DNA of 64,000 bases from an uncultured Roseovarius sp. (lineage in GTDB: Bacteria > Pseudomonadota > Alphaproteobacteria > Rhodobacterales > Rhodobacteraceae), in the NCBI RefSeq assembly GCF_947489715.1, contig NZ_CANLER010000009.1, positions 141,862 through 205,861 on the forward strand, written 5' to 3'. Below are positions 36,216-44,813 of the stretch, one piece after another. Positions within the stretch are counted from its first letter, which is position 1, and every line of letters begins with the position of its first letter. The position numbers were made by a program, and so were the translations under genes. Below the pieces are notes generated by a model, which saw nothing but the letters and a program-made list of their open reading frames with translations, was not told the DNA's origin and made no database searches.

Positions 36216-37094
36216 TCAGACCCCCCTGCGCAGCTTGGGGTCGAACGTGTCGCGCAATGCCTCACCCAGAAAGGTGAACCCAAGTGTGGCGGTGATCAGC
36301 GGCACGGAGCCGGCAATGACCAGCCAATAGGTCTGACGGATGAATTTGTAGCCGTCATCCAGAATAAGCCCCCAGCTTGATTGCGGCGGCTTGACGCCCA
36401 CGCCCAGAAAGCTCAGCCCGGCCTCGGCGGCGATGAAGACGGGGATATCCATTGATGCCAGGATCAGGATCGGACCGATGATGTTGGGTAAGATATGCCG
36501 CGCCAGGATACGCGTCCGACTCATTCCCATGGCCATCAGCGCCTCGACATAATCCGCCTTTGACGCGGCAATGACCGAGGTGCGCACGATCCGGCCATAA
36601 TAGGGCACGGAAGTAACGACCAGAATGCCGATAACGGTGTTGAGACCGGCACCAAAGATCGGGCCGACCGCCAACGCCAGGATGATCACCGGATAGGCGC
36701 GCACGGTGTCGAATGCCAAAACGATGGGATTATCCAGCCATTTAGGTCCGAACCCGGCGATCATGCCCAGAATGACACCGAACCCTACCGCGAGCGCAGT
36801 CGATATCAGCGCGACGCTGAGCGCGATTTGCCCCCCATATAGAGCGCGTGACAACACATCACGGCCAAGTTGATCCGTACCCAGCCAATGCGCCCACGAG
36901 GGGGCCTGAAGCTTTGACGGAACATCAATCGCGGCTGGATCATAGGGCGACAAGACGCCCGCAAATACAGCCGAGAGAACCAGTAAGGTGACAAGCACCA
37001 CACCAATCGCGCCCATCGGATCGGACATCAGCCGCAGAAATCCATCAACCAGCGTATTACGCTGAGCGAGGGAATTGGTGTTGGCTACGCTCAT
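36216..37094 (-). CDS. Peptide-type ABC permease (DppC-like)
   Basis: Permease of 292 aa with an N-terminal extension and about six helices. Signatures: FAGVLSPYDPAAIDVPSKLQ, then WLGTDQLGRDVLSRALYGGQ, both DppC hallmarks, and the EAA loop (YVEALMAMGMSRTRILARHI). Its start overlaps the DppB-like stop by four bases. Confidence 0.94.
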   Translation of the reverse strand: MSVANTNSLAQRNTLVDGFLRLMSDPMGAIGVVLVTLLVLSAVFAGVLSPYDPAAIDVPSKLQAPSWAHWLGTDQLGRDVLSRALYGGQIALSVALISTALAVGFGVILGMIAGFGPKWLDNPIVLAFDTVRAYPVIILALAVGPIFGAGLNTVIGILVVTSVPYYGRIVRTSVIAASKADYVEALMAMGMSRTRILARHILPNIIGPILILASMDIPVFIAAEAGLSFLGVGVKPPQSSWGLILDDGYKFIRQTYWLVIAGSVPLITATLGFTFLGEALRDTFDPKLRRGV

Positions 37095-38038
37095 TCGCCT
37101 GACTCCATGAAACGAGGGTCAATGAGGGCGTTGAGGATGTCTGAAATTGTGGTTGCGACGATCAGGATAAAGGACGCGGCCAGCACTGCCCCCAGCGAGA
37201 CCGGGTAATTACGCAGGAGCACCGCCTCATACATCAGCTTGCCGATACCGGGGCGGGCAAAGACGATTTCGACAAAGACCGCGCTGCCCATCATCACACC
37301 AACGCCGATGCCGATCACGGTGATCGTGGGGGCCACGGCGATGCGCAGTGCGTAGCGGTAGATGATCCGCCGTTCCGGCAGGCCAAAGGCACGGGCGTTG
37401 CGCACATAATTGGCCGACAGCACCTCAATCATTGAGGCGCGTACAAGCCGGGCAACATAACCGACCCAGCCGATACCGACCGCGATGGCCGGTAGGATGA
37501 GGTGGTGCAACAGGCCCCCAATCCCCTTATCCTCTCCCGCGCCTATCGCCGGTACCCAGCCCAGCCCGGCGGCAAAGATCAACATACCGAAAATCGCGAT
37601 GATGACGGCGGGTACCGCGATCACGCTGACCGACAAGAGACCGATGGCGCGGTCAAACAGACTGTTGCGGCGCACAGCGGCGATGCAGCCCAGTGGAATA
37701 CCGGTAAGGGCCGCAACCAGCACCGAAGCGCCCAGCAATTCCAGCGTGCGCGGCAGATGGATCTTGAGTGTGTCAATCACCGGCTGTTTGCTTTTCAGAT
37801 CCGTGCCCAGATCCCCTTGCAGCACGCTTATGAGATAGTTGACGACCTGAACCGGCATTGGTTGATCCAGCCCCAGTTTTTCACTGATCGCCGCCTTTAG
37901 CGCAGGTGTGGCGCGCGGCCCGAGCATGGCGCTGGCGGGATCGCCTGGTGCGGCCTGGATCAGAATGTAGAGGCTGGAGATAGCCAGCAGCAGGACCAGG
38001 ACACCAAGGCCAATACGCTTGAGAGAATAGACAAGCAT
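37091..38038 (-). CDS. Peptide-type ABC permease (DppB-like)
   Basis: Permease of 315 aa. ATG at 38038 is chosen over the GTG one codon upstream. DppB features include LLLAISSLYILIQAAPGDPA and YVRNARAFGLPERRIIYRYA in the EAA loop. It is separated from the binding-protein gene by about 85 bp containing a hairpin, then coupled to the DppC-like gene. Confidence 0.94.
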   Translation of the reverse strand: MLVYSLKRIGLGVLVLLLAISSLYILIQAAPGDPASAMLGPRATPALKAAISEKLGLDQPMPVQVVNYLISVLQGDLGTDLKSKQPVIDTLKIHLPRTLELLGASVLVAALTGIPLGCIAAVRRNSLFDRAIGLLSVSVIAVPAVIIAIFGMLIFAAGLGWVPAIGAGEDKGIGGLLHHLILPAIAVGIGWVGYVARLVRASMIEVLSANYVRNARAFGLPERRIIYRYALRIAVAPTITVIGIGVGVMMGSAVFVEIVFARPGIGKLMYEAVLLRNYPVSLGAVLAASFILIVATTISDILNALIDPRFMESGE

Positions 38039-38075
38039 CACAAAAGCTTTCTGAGGGGCTGATGGATTTCAGAGA

Positions 38076-38111
38076 GACCGGACGCCGCGGGAGATAAGGC
38101 CGCGCCCGGTC
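38076..38111 (-). promoter_or_regulatory. Hairpin between the binding-protein and permease genes
   Basis: GACCGG (38076-38081) pairs with CCGGTC (38106-38111), with further GC-rich pairing inside, giving a strong stem in the short gap after the binding-protein stop. No U-tract follows, so it probably reduces read-through or stabilises the upstream message, as at 24149 in the Liv-type operon. Confidence 0.55.
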
Positions 38112-38122
38112 AGAGGTTTGCG

Positions 38123-39673
38123 TTACTTCACTTTGCGAAATGCATGGAAAACGGGGCGGCCGTCAGGCAGAATTCCCGGAACCAGAGTGTCGCGATAAAG
38201 GATCACCGTCGGTTCCTGCGAGACAAAGACAAAGCTTCCGCTATCCTCTAGCATTGCCTGCATCTTTTTGTAGATTTCGCCACGCGCTGCGTCATCCACG
38301 GTCATACGGGCGGTCTGGAGTAGTGTTACATATTCGTCGCTGGCATAGCCTTCCCAGTTCCAGTAACCGATCTGATCTTCGACGAAATACTGCATCGTGT
38401 AATAGCCATCGGGGTTCCCGGTCCAGGACTTCAGATGCAATTGCAGATCGGCGGCGCGAATTTCATCTACGCTCCAGAACGTGCCTTCGTCCTGACCGTT
38501 CAGTTCCAGCATGATGCCCGCTTCGGCCAGGTTGGCCTGCATGATCTGCGCGGCGGTGTCGCGCTCGGTGTTGTTGACATAATCAAGCCGTACTGTCAGC
38601 CCGTCGGCGCCTGCATCCGCCAGCAAGTCACGCGCTTTTTCGAGATCACGGGTCAGCGCTTCACCGTCGCGATGCCCGATCAGACCTTCGGCCACAAAAC
38701 CAGTTGCCTGTTTGCCATGACCATTGGTCGTTGCCTGAATAACCGTTGGTATGTCCAGCGCCAGCTGGATCGCCTTGCGCACCCGGACATCGGCCAGTTT
38801 CTCGTTGGTCTGGCTGATCCCCAGGAAAAGCGGATCAATGGTCTGCGCCAGTTTGACCACTCCACCTTGGGGCGGATTGGCCACCAAGGTATCGTAATTG
38901 CCGGCAGAGGAGCGGGTATAGTCGATCTCTCCGGCGGCAAAGGCCAGTTCGGCCGCGTTCTCATCGCCGATCGGCAACAGCACGATCTGGTCGAAATCTA
39001 CCGCATCACCGGTCCAGTCCGGGTTCTGTTCCAGCACCAGCTTGTTGCCCGGCTCGAACGTGCCCAGTTTGTAGGGCCCGGTGGTGGCAAGGGGGGTCGC
39101 TTCAAAGTAACCGCCCGCTTCCTCGGCCGCTTTTTTTGATATGATCGCACCGCTGGTATAAACCAGCGTCGACGTCCAGAATGTCGTCGAGGGTTCGCTG
39201 AGGTGGATGACGCCGGTGTACTTGCCGGTCACTTCGACATCTTCAAGCAGCTCGTATTCCGTGACGACACCCGATTCCAGATCGGGGTCCAAATGCCGTT
39301 CGAACGAAAACTCCACATCTTCTGCAGTCAGTTCGCCATACCCGCCGGACCACATGATGCCGGGCTTGAGCTTGAACTTGATGTGCTGGGGGTCGCTCAG
39401 GTCCACAGACTGCGCAGCATCCAGTTCGACCGTCCATTCATCACCAGGCGCATATTTGGCAAGTCGCGGATAGAGATTATCGATCAGGAACTGGTCTACG
39501 GTTGATCCCCAGTAGGCCGGATCAAGATAGCCCGGGTCTGACGGCACTGCGATGCGTAGCGTTTCGGCTGATGCACCCGTCAGGCTCGTGGCCAAGACAC
39601 AGGTCGCAGTGGCGATGATGCGCGTCGACCTCTGGCTCGATCTCAAAAAATTGCTGATCATTGACTGGACCAT
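38123..39673 (-). CDS. Peptide-type ABC substrate-binding protein
   Basis: Family 5 binding protein of 516 aa with a signal peptide (basic N-terminus, hydrophobic IIATATCVLATSLTGASA, cut near ASA-ET). GGGAG lies six bases before the ATG. Body motifs include LRIAVPSDPGYLDPAYWGS, LTAEDVEFSFERHLDPD and VRVRKAIQLALDIPTVIQ. First gene of the Dpp-type operon that ends with two amidases, so its ligand is probably an amide or short peptide derivative. Confidence 0.93.
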   Translation of the reverse strand: MVQSMISNFLRSSQRSTRIIATATCVLATSLTGASAETLRIAVPSDPGYLDPAYWGSTVDQFLIDNLYPRLAKYAPGDEWTVELDAAQSVDLSDPQHIKFKLKPGIMWSGGYGELTAEDVEFSFERHLDPDLESGVVTEYELLEDVEVTGKYTGVIHLSEPSTTFWTSTLVYTSGAIISKKAAEEAGGYFEATPLATTGPYKLGTFEPGNKLVLEQNPDWTGDAVDFDQIVLLPIGDENAAELAFAAGEIDYTRSSAGNYDTLVANPPQGGVVKLAQTIDPLFLGISQTNEKLADVRVRKAIQLALDIPTVIQATTNGHGKQATGFVAEGLIGHRDGEALTRDLEKARDLLADAGADGLTVRLDYVNNTERDTAAQIMQANLAEAGIMLELNGQDEGTFWSVDEIRAADLQLHLKSWTGNPDGYYTMQYFVEDQIGYWNWEGYASDEYVTLLQTARMTVDDAARGEIYKKMQAMLEDSGSFVFVSQEPTVILYRDTLVPGILPDGRPVFHAFRKVK

Positions 39674-39764
39674 GACGTTCTCCCGGCTGCATTGATTTTA
39701 TATTGATTGCCCGAAACGCTAGGGTGTCGCATCGCATTTGAACATTGAAATTATGCCGGTCGAG

Positions 39765-39803
39765 TTATGCTTGTTGACTTAAAGTAGCATAAAGAAGCAT
39801 AAA
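39765..39803. promoter_or_regulatory. Operator-like repeats upstream of the XRE gene
   Basis: AGCATAAA occurs twice in tandem, 10 bp apart (39786-39793 and 39796-39803), just before the XRE start at 39809, and the inverted form TTATGCT lies at 39765-39771. A TTGACT -35-like element (39774-39779) sits between them. The layout suggests autoregulation and control of the divergent transporter operon. Confidence 0.6.
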
Positions 39804-39808
39804 ATATC

Positions 39809-40627
39809 ATGTCTTCAGAACAAATTCAGGAAAACCTGCGCCTGCTGTGCAGCTACGGCAAGTCCACTTCGGATGTCTGCAGGCGTGCCGGTTTCAATCG
39901 ACAGCAGTTCAATAAATATCTCAATGGACACGCTCAGCCATCGCTGGCGACCCTGCGCAAGATTTCTGACTTTTTCGGTGTGGATGATCACGAGATTTTG
40001 CTGCCACACGATACCTTCAAGGCCATTGTCCGACTGCGCCCGCCCAGGTTGGGTGTCAAGCAATCCCATTACGAAGCCGCGCTGGCCAACCTGACGCAGA
40101 AGTCAAAAACCAACCAGGATCTGATGGCGCGACATGCCGGGTATTATCATGCCTATTTCGCGCCTGAACCAGCCCGCAACATTCTGCTTCGGACTCTCGT
40201 GCATCTTTATCAGGAGAATGACGCTTGGTTGACCAAGACGATTGACCGCAAGCTGGATGAGGCGTTTTTTGTGCCCTCCTGCGTCAAGTATAGCGGTGTT
40301 GCGATGGAGGCGTTTCAGCGCATCACCATCCTTGAGCGCGAGGTCGGCAGCGGTCGCAGCATTTGGGCAACGATGCTCTATTGCTCAGAACAAGATGCCC
40401 CCAATTACCTTTCCGGGCTGTGCATGAGTGTCGAGACCGAAGCGCGTCACGACATCAGTTGCATCCGAGGTGTTTGGCAATATCTGGGTAAAAAGCCCGA
40501 TCTGCGACAAGCGTTGAAGATGTGCGGTATCGTCGATCAAAGCAATGAGAGCATACCTGACATTATTCTCGAAGGCACGGATAACTCCCGACGGGAAGGC
40601 GAGTTAATTTTGTTCCCAAGAATTTGA
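39809..40627 (+). CDS. XRE-like helix-turn-helix regulator with unknown C-terminal domain
   Basis: Protein of 272 aa with a short N-terminal Cro/CI-type helix-turn-helix (about residues 10-65; CRRAGFNRQQFNKYLNGHAQ and ISDFFGVDDHEILLP). The remaining 200 residues form an uncharacterised, probably ligand-sensing domain; I do not recognise the family. It is divergent from the Dpp-type operon and preceded by repeated AGCATAAA sites, so it is the best candidate regulator of the importer and amidases. Confidence 0.85.
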   Translation: MSSEQIQENLRLLCSYGKSTSDVCRRAGFNRQQFNKYLNGHAQPSLATLRKISDFFGVDDHEILLPHDTFKAIVRLRPPRLGVKQSHYEAALANLTQKSKTNQDLMARHAGYYHAYFAPEPARNILLRTLVHLYQENDAWLTKTIDRKLDEAFFVPSCVKYSGVAMEAFQRITILEREVGSGRSIWATMLYCSEQDAPNYLSGLCMSVETEARHDISCIRGVWQYLGKKPDLRQALKMCGIVDQSNESIPDIILEGTDNSRREGELILFPRI

Positions 40628-40974
40628 GCTTTCATAATGCTTGGATACCAAAAACAGCGCTTGGCAGAAGGGGACACAACTTCCGTTTTGTCCGCAATTC
40701 CGACGAATTTAGTGTTTCGTTCACCTTTCACTGAAGTTTTATCCGCGCGCTTTCGAGGTTTGGTAGGTTTTTCCATTTGTTAAGCGTTTTGCTCTTGAAA
40801 TCCGTTAAAGGCGCCGTGGATATTCTCGAGCAGACACAGCTAATGTGTCCTCAGATGTGCCCTAGTTCGGGAGCATTCGGTCGAACCGAAAAAGACCCTC
40901 TCGGACAACCAGAAGCGCCAAACACATTGTTAAAGGGGACCTGGTGGATGTAGTCACTCTTTCTCGGATATTAA
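40628..40974. other. Region left of the island, no gene recognised
   Basis: About 350 bp between the XRE gene and attL. Short open frames exist on the minus strand, but one overlaps the XRE gene and the other runs across the att repeat, so neither is supported. This was presumably the sequence downstream of tRNA-Phe before the island entered. Confidence 0.5.
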
Positions 40975-40992
40975 AGTGGTGCCCGGGGGCGG
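40975..40992. repeat. attL of the tRNA-Phe island
   Basis: 18-bp perfect copy (AGTGGTGCCCGGGGGCGG) of the sequence at 51540-51557, which is the 3' end of tRNA-Phe. Here it is followed by unrelated sequence, so it is only the recombination scar and not a tRNA. The recombinase gene begins 150 bp further on. Confidence 0.85.
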
Positions 40993-41141
40993 CGGGGAAC
41001 TGAACAATCTCCATGTTTCTGGGCGTCTCATCACTGCCAAATTTTCGCCTTACTTGTTTCCTTTCAGTCACTTATCCGTATCCTGATACTTCAGTTTACT
41101 TCTGACAGTCTCACCACGAAGGGTGGACAGAAAGGTGTGGG

Positions 41142-42317
41142 ATGGGAGCGCTTCACCGGCTCAAGGCGAAACAAGTAGAGCACGCCGAACCGGGCATGCA
41201 CTGCGATGGTGGGGGGCTTTGGCTCCGACAGCGTCAGGACGGCGGCCAGTGGATACTTAGGTTTTCTTTGTATGGAAATAGACATGAGATGGGCTTGGGG
41301 TCAAAATCGACCGTATCGCTGGCCGAGGCACGGCAAGAGGCCGACAAGTGGCGCAGCGTGGTCCGCCAGAACAAGAACCCTATCAAAGAGCGGGACAAGC
41401 TCAGACGCGAAGCGGCCCGTTCGGATACGACCTTTAGCGCCATCGCACGCGCTGCCTTCGAGGCCAAGAAGGCGGAACTCAAAGGAGATGGCACCGCTGG
41501 AAGGTGGATGTCTCCGCTTGAACACCACGTGTTTCCGAGGCTCGGGAAAATCCCGGTGTAAGAGTTGGACCAACACGATATCAAATCCGCTCTTGCCCCG
41601 ATTTGGCATAAAAAGGCGGAAACCGCTCGCAAAGCGATGAACCGGATCGGATTGGTCCTCAAACATGCCGCCGCGCTAGACTTAGATGTAGACCTTCAAA
41701 CGACGGTCAAAGCGAAAGCTTTGCTCGGCAAGCAGCGTCACACAGTGAAACATATTCCGGCTATGCCATGGCAGGAGGTTCCGAATTTCTATTCCAGCCT
41801 TGATGCTGGTTCAGTGACGCACCTAGCCTTGCGATTGTTAATTCTTACAACCGTTCGGACATTCGCAATCCGTCATTGTCATCTTGATGAGCTATCCGGC
41901 GATACATGGGAAATCCCTGCCGATAAGATGAAGTCGGGAGTGGCATTCCGCGTACCACTTTCCGAAGAAGCCCAATCTGTACTCGAAGAAGCCAAGAAAT
42001 TCTCAAGAGATGGGTTCCTGTTTCCCAGCGTTCGAAAAGGCGTCATCTCAGATGCAACGATGGCACGTTTGATGGAACGGCGGGAGATGGAAGCGAGGCC
42101 GCATGGGTTCCGGTCCAGTTTCCGGGATTGGTGCGCAGAAGCGACCGATACACCAAGAGAGGTCGCCGAATACACCCTTGCGCACTCTGTCGGGAACAAA
42201 GTTAAGCGAGCATATCGGCGAACTGACTATTTTGAAGCACGCAGGTCTTTGCTTGAACGGTGGGCTGGACATGTCACTGGCCGTGGTTCCGATATCGTCA
42301 GATTGGTTGCCCAATGA
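41142..42317 (+). pseudogene. P4-type tyrosine recombinase (integrase) interrupted by a nonsense codon
   Basis: An N-terminal arm-binding domain (about residues 1-90; GGGLWLRQRQDGGQWILRFS) and the catalytic domain lie in one continuous frame broken by TAA at 41559-41561. The read-through would be 391 codons, the usual length. Context LGKIPV-stop-ELDQHDI suggests TCA to TAA. Catalytic elements remain in the second part: Arg in LTTVRTFAIRH, HGFR (His-x-x-Arg), a later His in LAHSVGN, and the nucleophile Tyr in VKRAYRRTDYF. It begins 150 bp inside attL. Unless the stop is suppressed or translation restarts at TTG 41565, the enzyme is inactive. Confidence 0.88.
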
Positions 42318-42994
42318 AAAAGGTCACGCACGAAGCCGAGACGGTTGCCCAAGATGCAATGGGCAAAAAGAATGTGATCAAAATCAGCATCCCGCTTGTC
42401 ACGCCGGAAACTGATGAAGATGTTATAACTGCATTTGCCAACGTCCAGAGTGGCATTGCCCAAGCGTTTGAAGACGCTGAGAGGTTGCGTGATCCAGAAT
42501 TTCCTAGGAATGTTCGAGATGCTTTCCACAGAGCGACCGATGCTGCGGACAGCGATGCGGCTCCATTAACGATGCCCTATGAAATGTACGTCGTTTCGCA
42601 AGGTCTTGAGCAAGCCTTGGACATCTTGGAAACGGTGCCGGACGATCTGAAATACGAGATGGAAGAAGCGGTAAACGCCGCGTTCACAGCGGGCAGCAAC
42701 TACCGAAACGCAATTTCACGAGAACGCCATTTAGATGATCTTGAACGTGAATTGTCCCAATCCAAAGCGAGAGAACGGGGCCGGGCCGAAAATCGACGGA
42801 ACAGTCTAGCAGAAAATCAAGACCTGTTTGAGTACATGCATCCGCTTGTTCAAAACCCTGAGAATAAAGTTCTCACAATCGCGCGTTGGGCGGTCAAAAA
42901 AGGTTATGGGTCGCAAACTGGTGATCTTGAAAAAGACGCCAAAGCGAACCGTTCCCGGTACAACAGGTGGGTTTCGGGTGATAAGGAACGCTAA
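42314..42994 (+). CDS. Island protein of unknown function
   Basis: Protein of 226 aa starting in an ATGA overlap with the integrase stop, so it was probably co-expressed with it. No family recognised. The N-terminus has ISIPLVTPETDEDVITAF; the middle and C-terminal parts are highly charged and probably helical (LDDLERELSQSKARERGRAE), suggesting a coiled coil, ending in a Lys/Arg-rich tail (KANRSRYNRWVSGDKER). A DNA-binding or recombinase accessory role is only a guess from position. Confidence 0.65.
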   Translation: MKKVTHEAETVAQDAMGKKNVIKISIPLVTPETDEDVITAFANVQSGIAQAFEDAERLRDPEFPRNVRDAFHRATDAADSDAAPLTMPYEMYVVSQGLEQALDILETVPDDLKYEMEEAVNAAFTAGSNYRNAISRERHLDDLERELSQSKARERGRAENRRNSLAENQDLFEYMHPLVQNPENKVLTIARWAVKKGYGSQTGDLEKDAKANRSRYNRWVSGDKER

Positions 42995-43041
42995 GCGCCA
43001 AATTGTACGGTCTTCTTTAGGGTACAGACTGGATCAGAACT

Positions 43042-43166
43042 ATGATGTTCGAGACCACACAGTTGCACTTGGCAGCGCACCTTTCAGCAGGCCAACGATG
43101 TATTTCCAAATCCGCAAAGGCCAATTTCTGCGTCACATTAAAATAGGGCGTAGGTCATATTGGTGA
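43042..43166 (+). pseudogene. Decayed AlpA-family regulator copy
   Basis: The stretch from ATGATGTTCGAGACC to the stop at 43164 matches the intact AlpA gene at 44504 at the DNA level, but a small indel shifts the frame after about eight codons. The later part (PTMYFQIRKGQFLRHIKIGRR) is in another frame, and the copy stops early at the SYW codons, losing the last 17 residues. About 40 bp of upstream sequence is also duplicated (43000-43041 and 44422-44503 region). Confidence 0.75.
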
Positions 43167-43211
43167 CCGGAGCGGTGTCCAACTACGAATTGACATAATT
43201 ACTCAAAATAT

Positions 43212-43284
43212 GTGCGCACGTTATGCGCATATTTTGCACTTAAGTGCGCACACCGTTGACAATTCCATATTCGACAATTACATT
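43212..43284 (+). promoter_or_regulatory. Promoter with flanking palindromes
   Basis: TTGACA (43256-43261), 17-bp spacer, TACATT (43279-43284) make a near-consensus sigma-70 promoter reading into the gene at 43330. Just upstream are two copies of the palindrome GTGCGCAC (43212-43219 and 43244-43251), 32 bp apart, likely an operator pair. Confidence 0.6.
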
Positions 43285-43329
43285 CGACCTGCCGCAAGAA
43301 ACGCGGCGCTAACCAAGAAAGGAGCAATC

Positions 43330-43578
43330 ATGACGTACAGCATATTGATCTATAGCCCCCGACACTTGGGGCATCATGCCTACAACGTACTGGTCTCTGC
43401 ATTCCGCCTGATCGCCACGCTCGTCTTCGGAGGTTTTCCCGATGGCCGAGGCGAAAGAAGGAACGATGGACCTGCGCGGTTTGATTGCCCCGATGCCGTG
43501 ACCTGTGGATCGCTGCATCCGAAGCATCGCCTCGAAAAAAGGCGAGGCAATTTCGGTTTCTTGGCTGGAAGTAGCTGA
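43330..43578 (+). CDS. Small island protein, unknown
   Basis: 82-aa open frame with a strong ribosome site (AAAGGAG, five bases before ATG) and a good promoter upstream. The N-terminus is hydrophobic and helical (LGHHAYNVLVSAFRLIATLV), the C-terminal half is basic and low in recognisable structure. No family recognised; the C-terminal part may be out of its original frame. Confidence 0.45.
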   Translation: MTYSILIYSPRHLGHHAYNVLVSAFRLIATLVFGGFPDGRGERRNDGPARFDCPDAVTCGSLHPKHRLEKRRGNFGFLAGSS

Positions 43579-43758
43579 GGCCCGACGCTGTTCGCATGAC
43601 TTGCGGATAGCACACCTGCACTAGAGGTTTGCTAGAATTAGCACACCTTGTCCTGCGGCGAATGACCAAGTGTAACTTTGGGTCGTTGAGCTGCCTCTAG
43701 TGTCAGAACAGCAGGATTAGGTGAGTTCGACGGCTCCTTGCCTTAGAAGGTAATGAGC

Positions 43759-44049
43759 ATGACAAAGAGAGTTATCGTGGGTGAGCCGTTCGATGGCACA
43801 ACCACCGACGTAGAAGATAACAATGCTGCACAAAAAGCAGCGGAGGTTGAGGTGCATGAAAGCCGTGCGCGCACAAATATCGCATATGGCACGAGCGCTG
43901 TTGGCGTGGCCTGTATGGCGGTGGCGGGAACGGTTGGGATTTACGACGGATCGTTCGATGAACTGTCCAATGTCTGGGTCGCGTTTGGCCCAATCTCAGG
44001 AGCTATTGTAGGGTATTACTTTGGCGGTAAGTCAACAAAATCAAAATGA
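43759..44049 (+). CDS. Small membrane protein, unknown
   Basis: 96-aa protein. ATG 43759 is preferred because AAGG is eight bases upstream. The N-terminal half is acidic and soluble (EDNNAAQKAAEVEVHESRAR); two short glycine-rich hydrophobic segments follow (ALLY-like GTSAVGVACMAVAGTVGIY and FGPISGAIVGYYFGG) separated by a short acidic turn, then a basic tail. This topology resembles small hairpin membrane proteins such as holins or toxins, but no family is claimed. It overlaps the next gene by up to 29 bp. Confidence 0.55.
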   Translation: MTKRVIVGEPFDGTTTDVEDNNAAQKAAEVEVHESRARTNIAYGTSAVGVACMAVAGTVGIYDGSFDELSNVWVAFGPISGAIVGYYFGGKSTKSK

Positions 44050-44293
44050 GGACCGAAGCAAATCTGTGCTTCGGAAACCCAAGCGTTTGAACGTAAATAT
44101 GTCCGACAAGGATTGGGCACGCCTGAAGGTAGTGATGGAACTGTTGGAAACCGACAATACGACAGATACAGTGAAGGACGCACTTCGCCTATTGGAGTAT
44201 TTTGTAAAGACGGTCGAAGCAGGCGGAAAATTTTACAAAAAAATGCCCGACGAAGAACAAAGTCTAATTGAAATTTTTGGTATCTCAACATGA
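44021..44293 (+). CDS. Ribbon-helix-helix-like small protein
   Basis: Up to 90 aa. RLNVNMSDKDWARLKVVMEL then LLETDNTTDTVKDALRLLEY has the strand-helix-helix pattern of MetJ/Arc-type DNA-binding proteins. The start is uncertain: TTG 44021 (overlapping the previous gene), GTG 44066 or ATG 44099. A regulator or antitoxin is possible; no partner toxin is recognised. Confidence 0.55.
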   Translation: MAVSQQNQNEDRSKSVLRKPKRLNVNMSDKDWARLKVVMELLETDNTTDTVKDALRLLEYFVKTVEAGGKFYKKMPDEEQSLIEIFGIST

Positions 44294-44503
44294 TGCCGAC
44301 GAAACTCTGAGCAAAAAGCTCGTGATCAAAACCACTTTCACTGCCACGCATTTGAGATAGATTTCTGTAGATCGTGATCGATTTACTAGCCGTCAGCATC
44401 CATTTATCCATTTCGTCAACTAAACTGTACGGCCTTCTCGAGCGTACAGAGTGACCCAGAGTAAGACTGATTCATCAAGAAACAAACAGACTGGATCAGA
44501 CCA

Positions 44504-44680
44504 ATGATGTTCGAGACAACCCAAGAAGTGCTGGACCGCGTGCCATTCAGTAGCCCAACGATGTACCGCCTCATCCAACAGGGCCAGTTTCCGCGTCCCA
44601 TCAAAATAGGACGCAGGTCATACTGGCGACCGGAAGAAGTGAATGCTGCGCTTCAGGCATTTGCCGACGCGCGAAAGTAA
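44504..44680 (+). CDS. AlpA-family phage regulator (intact copy)
   Basis: 58-aa winged-helix protein: VLDRVPFSSPTMYRLIQQG, then QFPRPIKIGRRSYWRPEEV, the hallmark of AlpA/excisionase-like regulators found in integrative elements, where they control the integrase or act as excisionase. It is too short for most gene callers. It sits 133 bp upstream of the reverse transcriptase start in the same direction and is the functional counterpart of the decayed copy at 43042. Confidence 0.85.
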   Translation: MMFETTQEVLDRVPFSSPTMYRLIQQGQFPRPIKIGRRSYWRPEEVNAALQAFADARK

Positions 44681-44813
44681 GTTCTTTCAACACCCACCTT
44701 TCAGTCGGTGCTGGTAGATGCCTGTGCCATGTGCAACTGGTTGCAATTTTCGGATTGCGCGTGCGTTTTTATGCGCCCGCCGAGCCGTGGGCAGCCTATC
44801 GGAGACAAAGCCC

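Noticed and set aside
40975..40992. Second tRNA gene at the left boundary
   Set aside because: Only the 18-bp 3' end is present; no D-arm or anticodon arm can be formed.
40862..41071. Minus-strand small gene crossing attL
   Set aside because: It spans the recombination junction, lacks a ribosome site and has no recognisable motif.
44600..44813. Retron msr-msd upstream of the RT
   Set aside because: The AlpA gene occupies most of this stretch and no paired a1/a2 arms with a branching G were recognised; only a short palindrome at 44733 is present.
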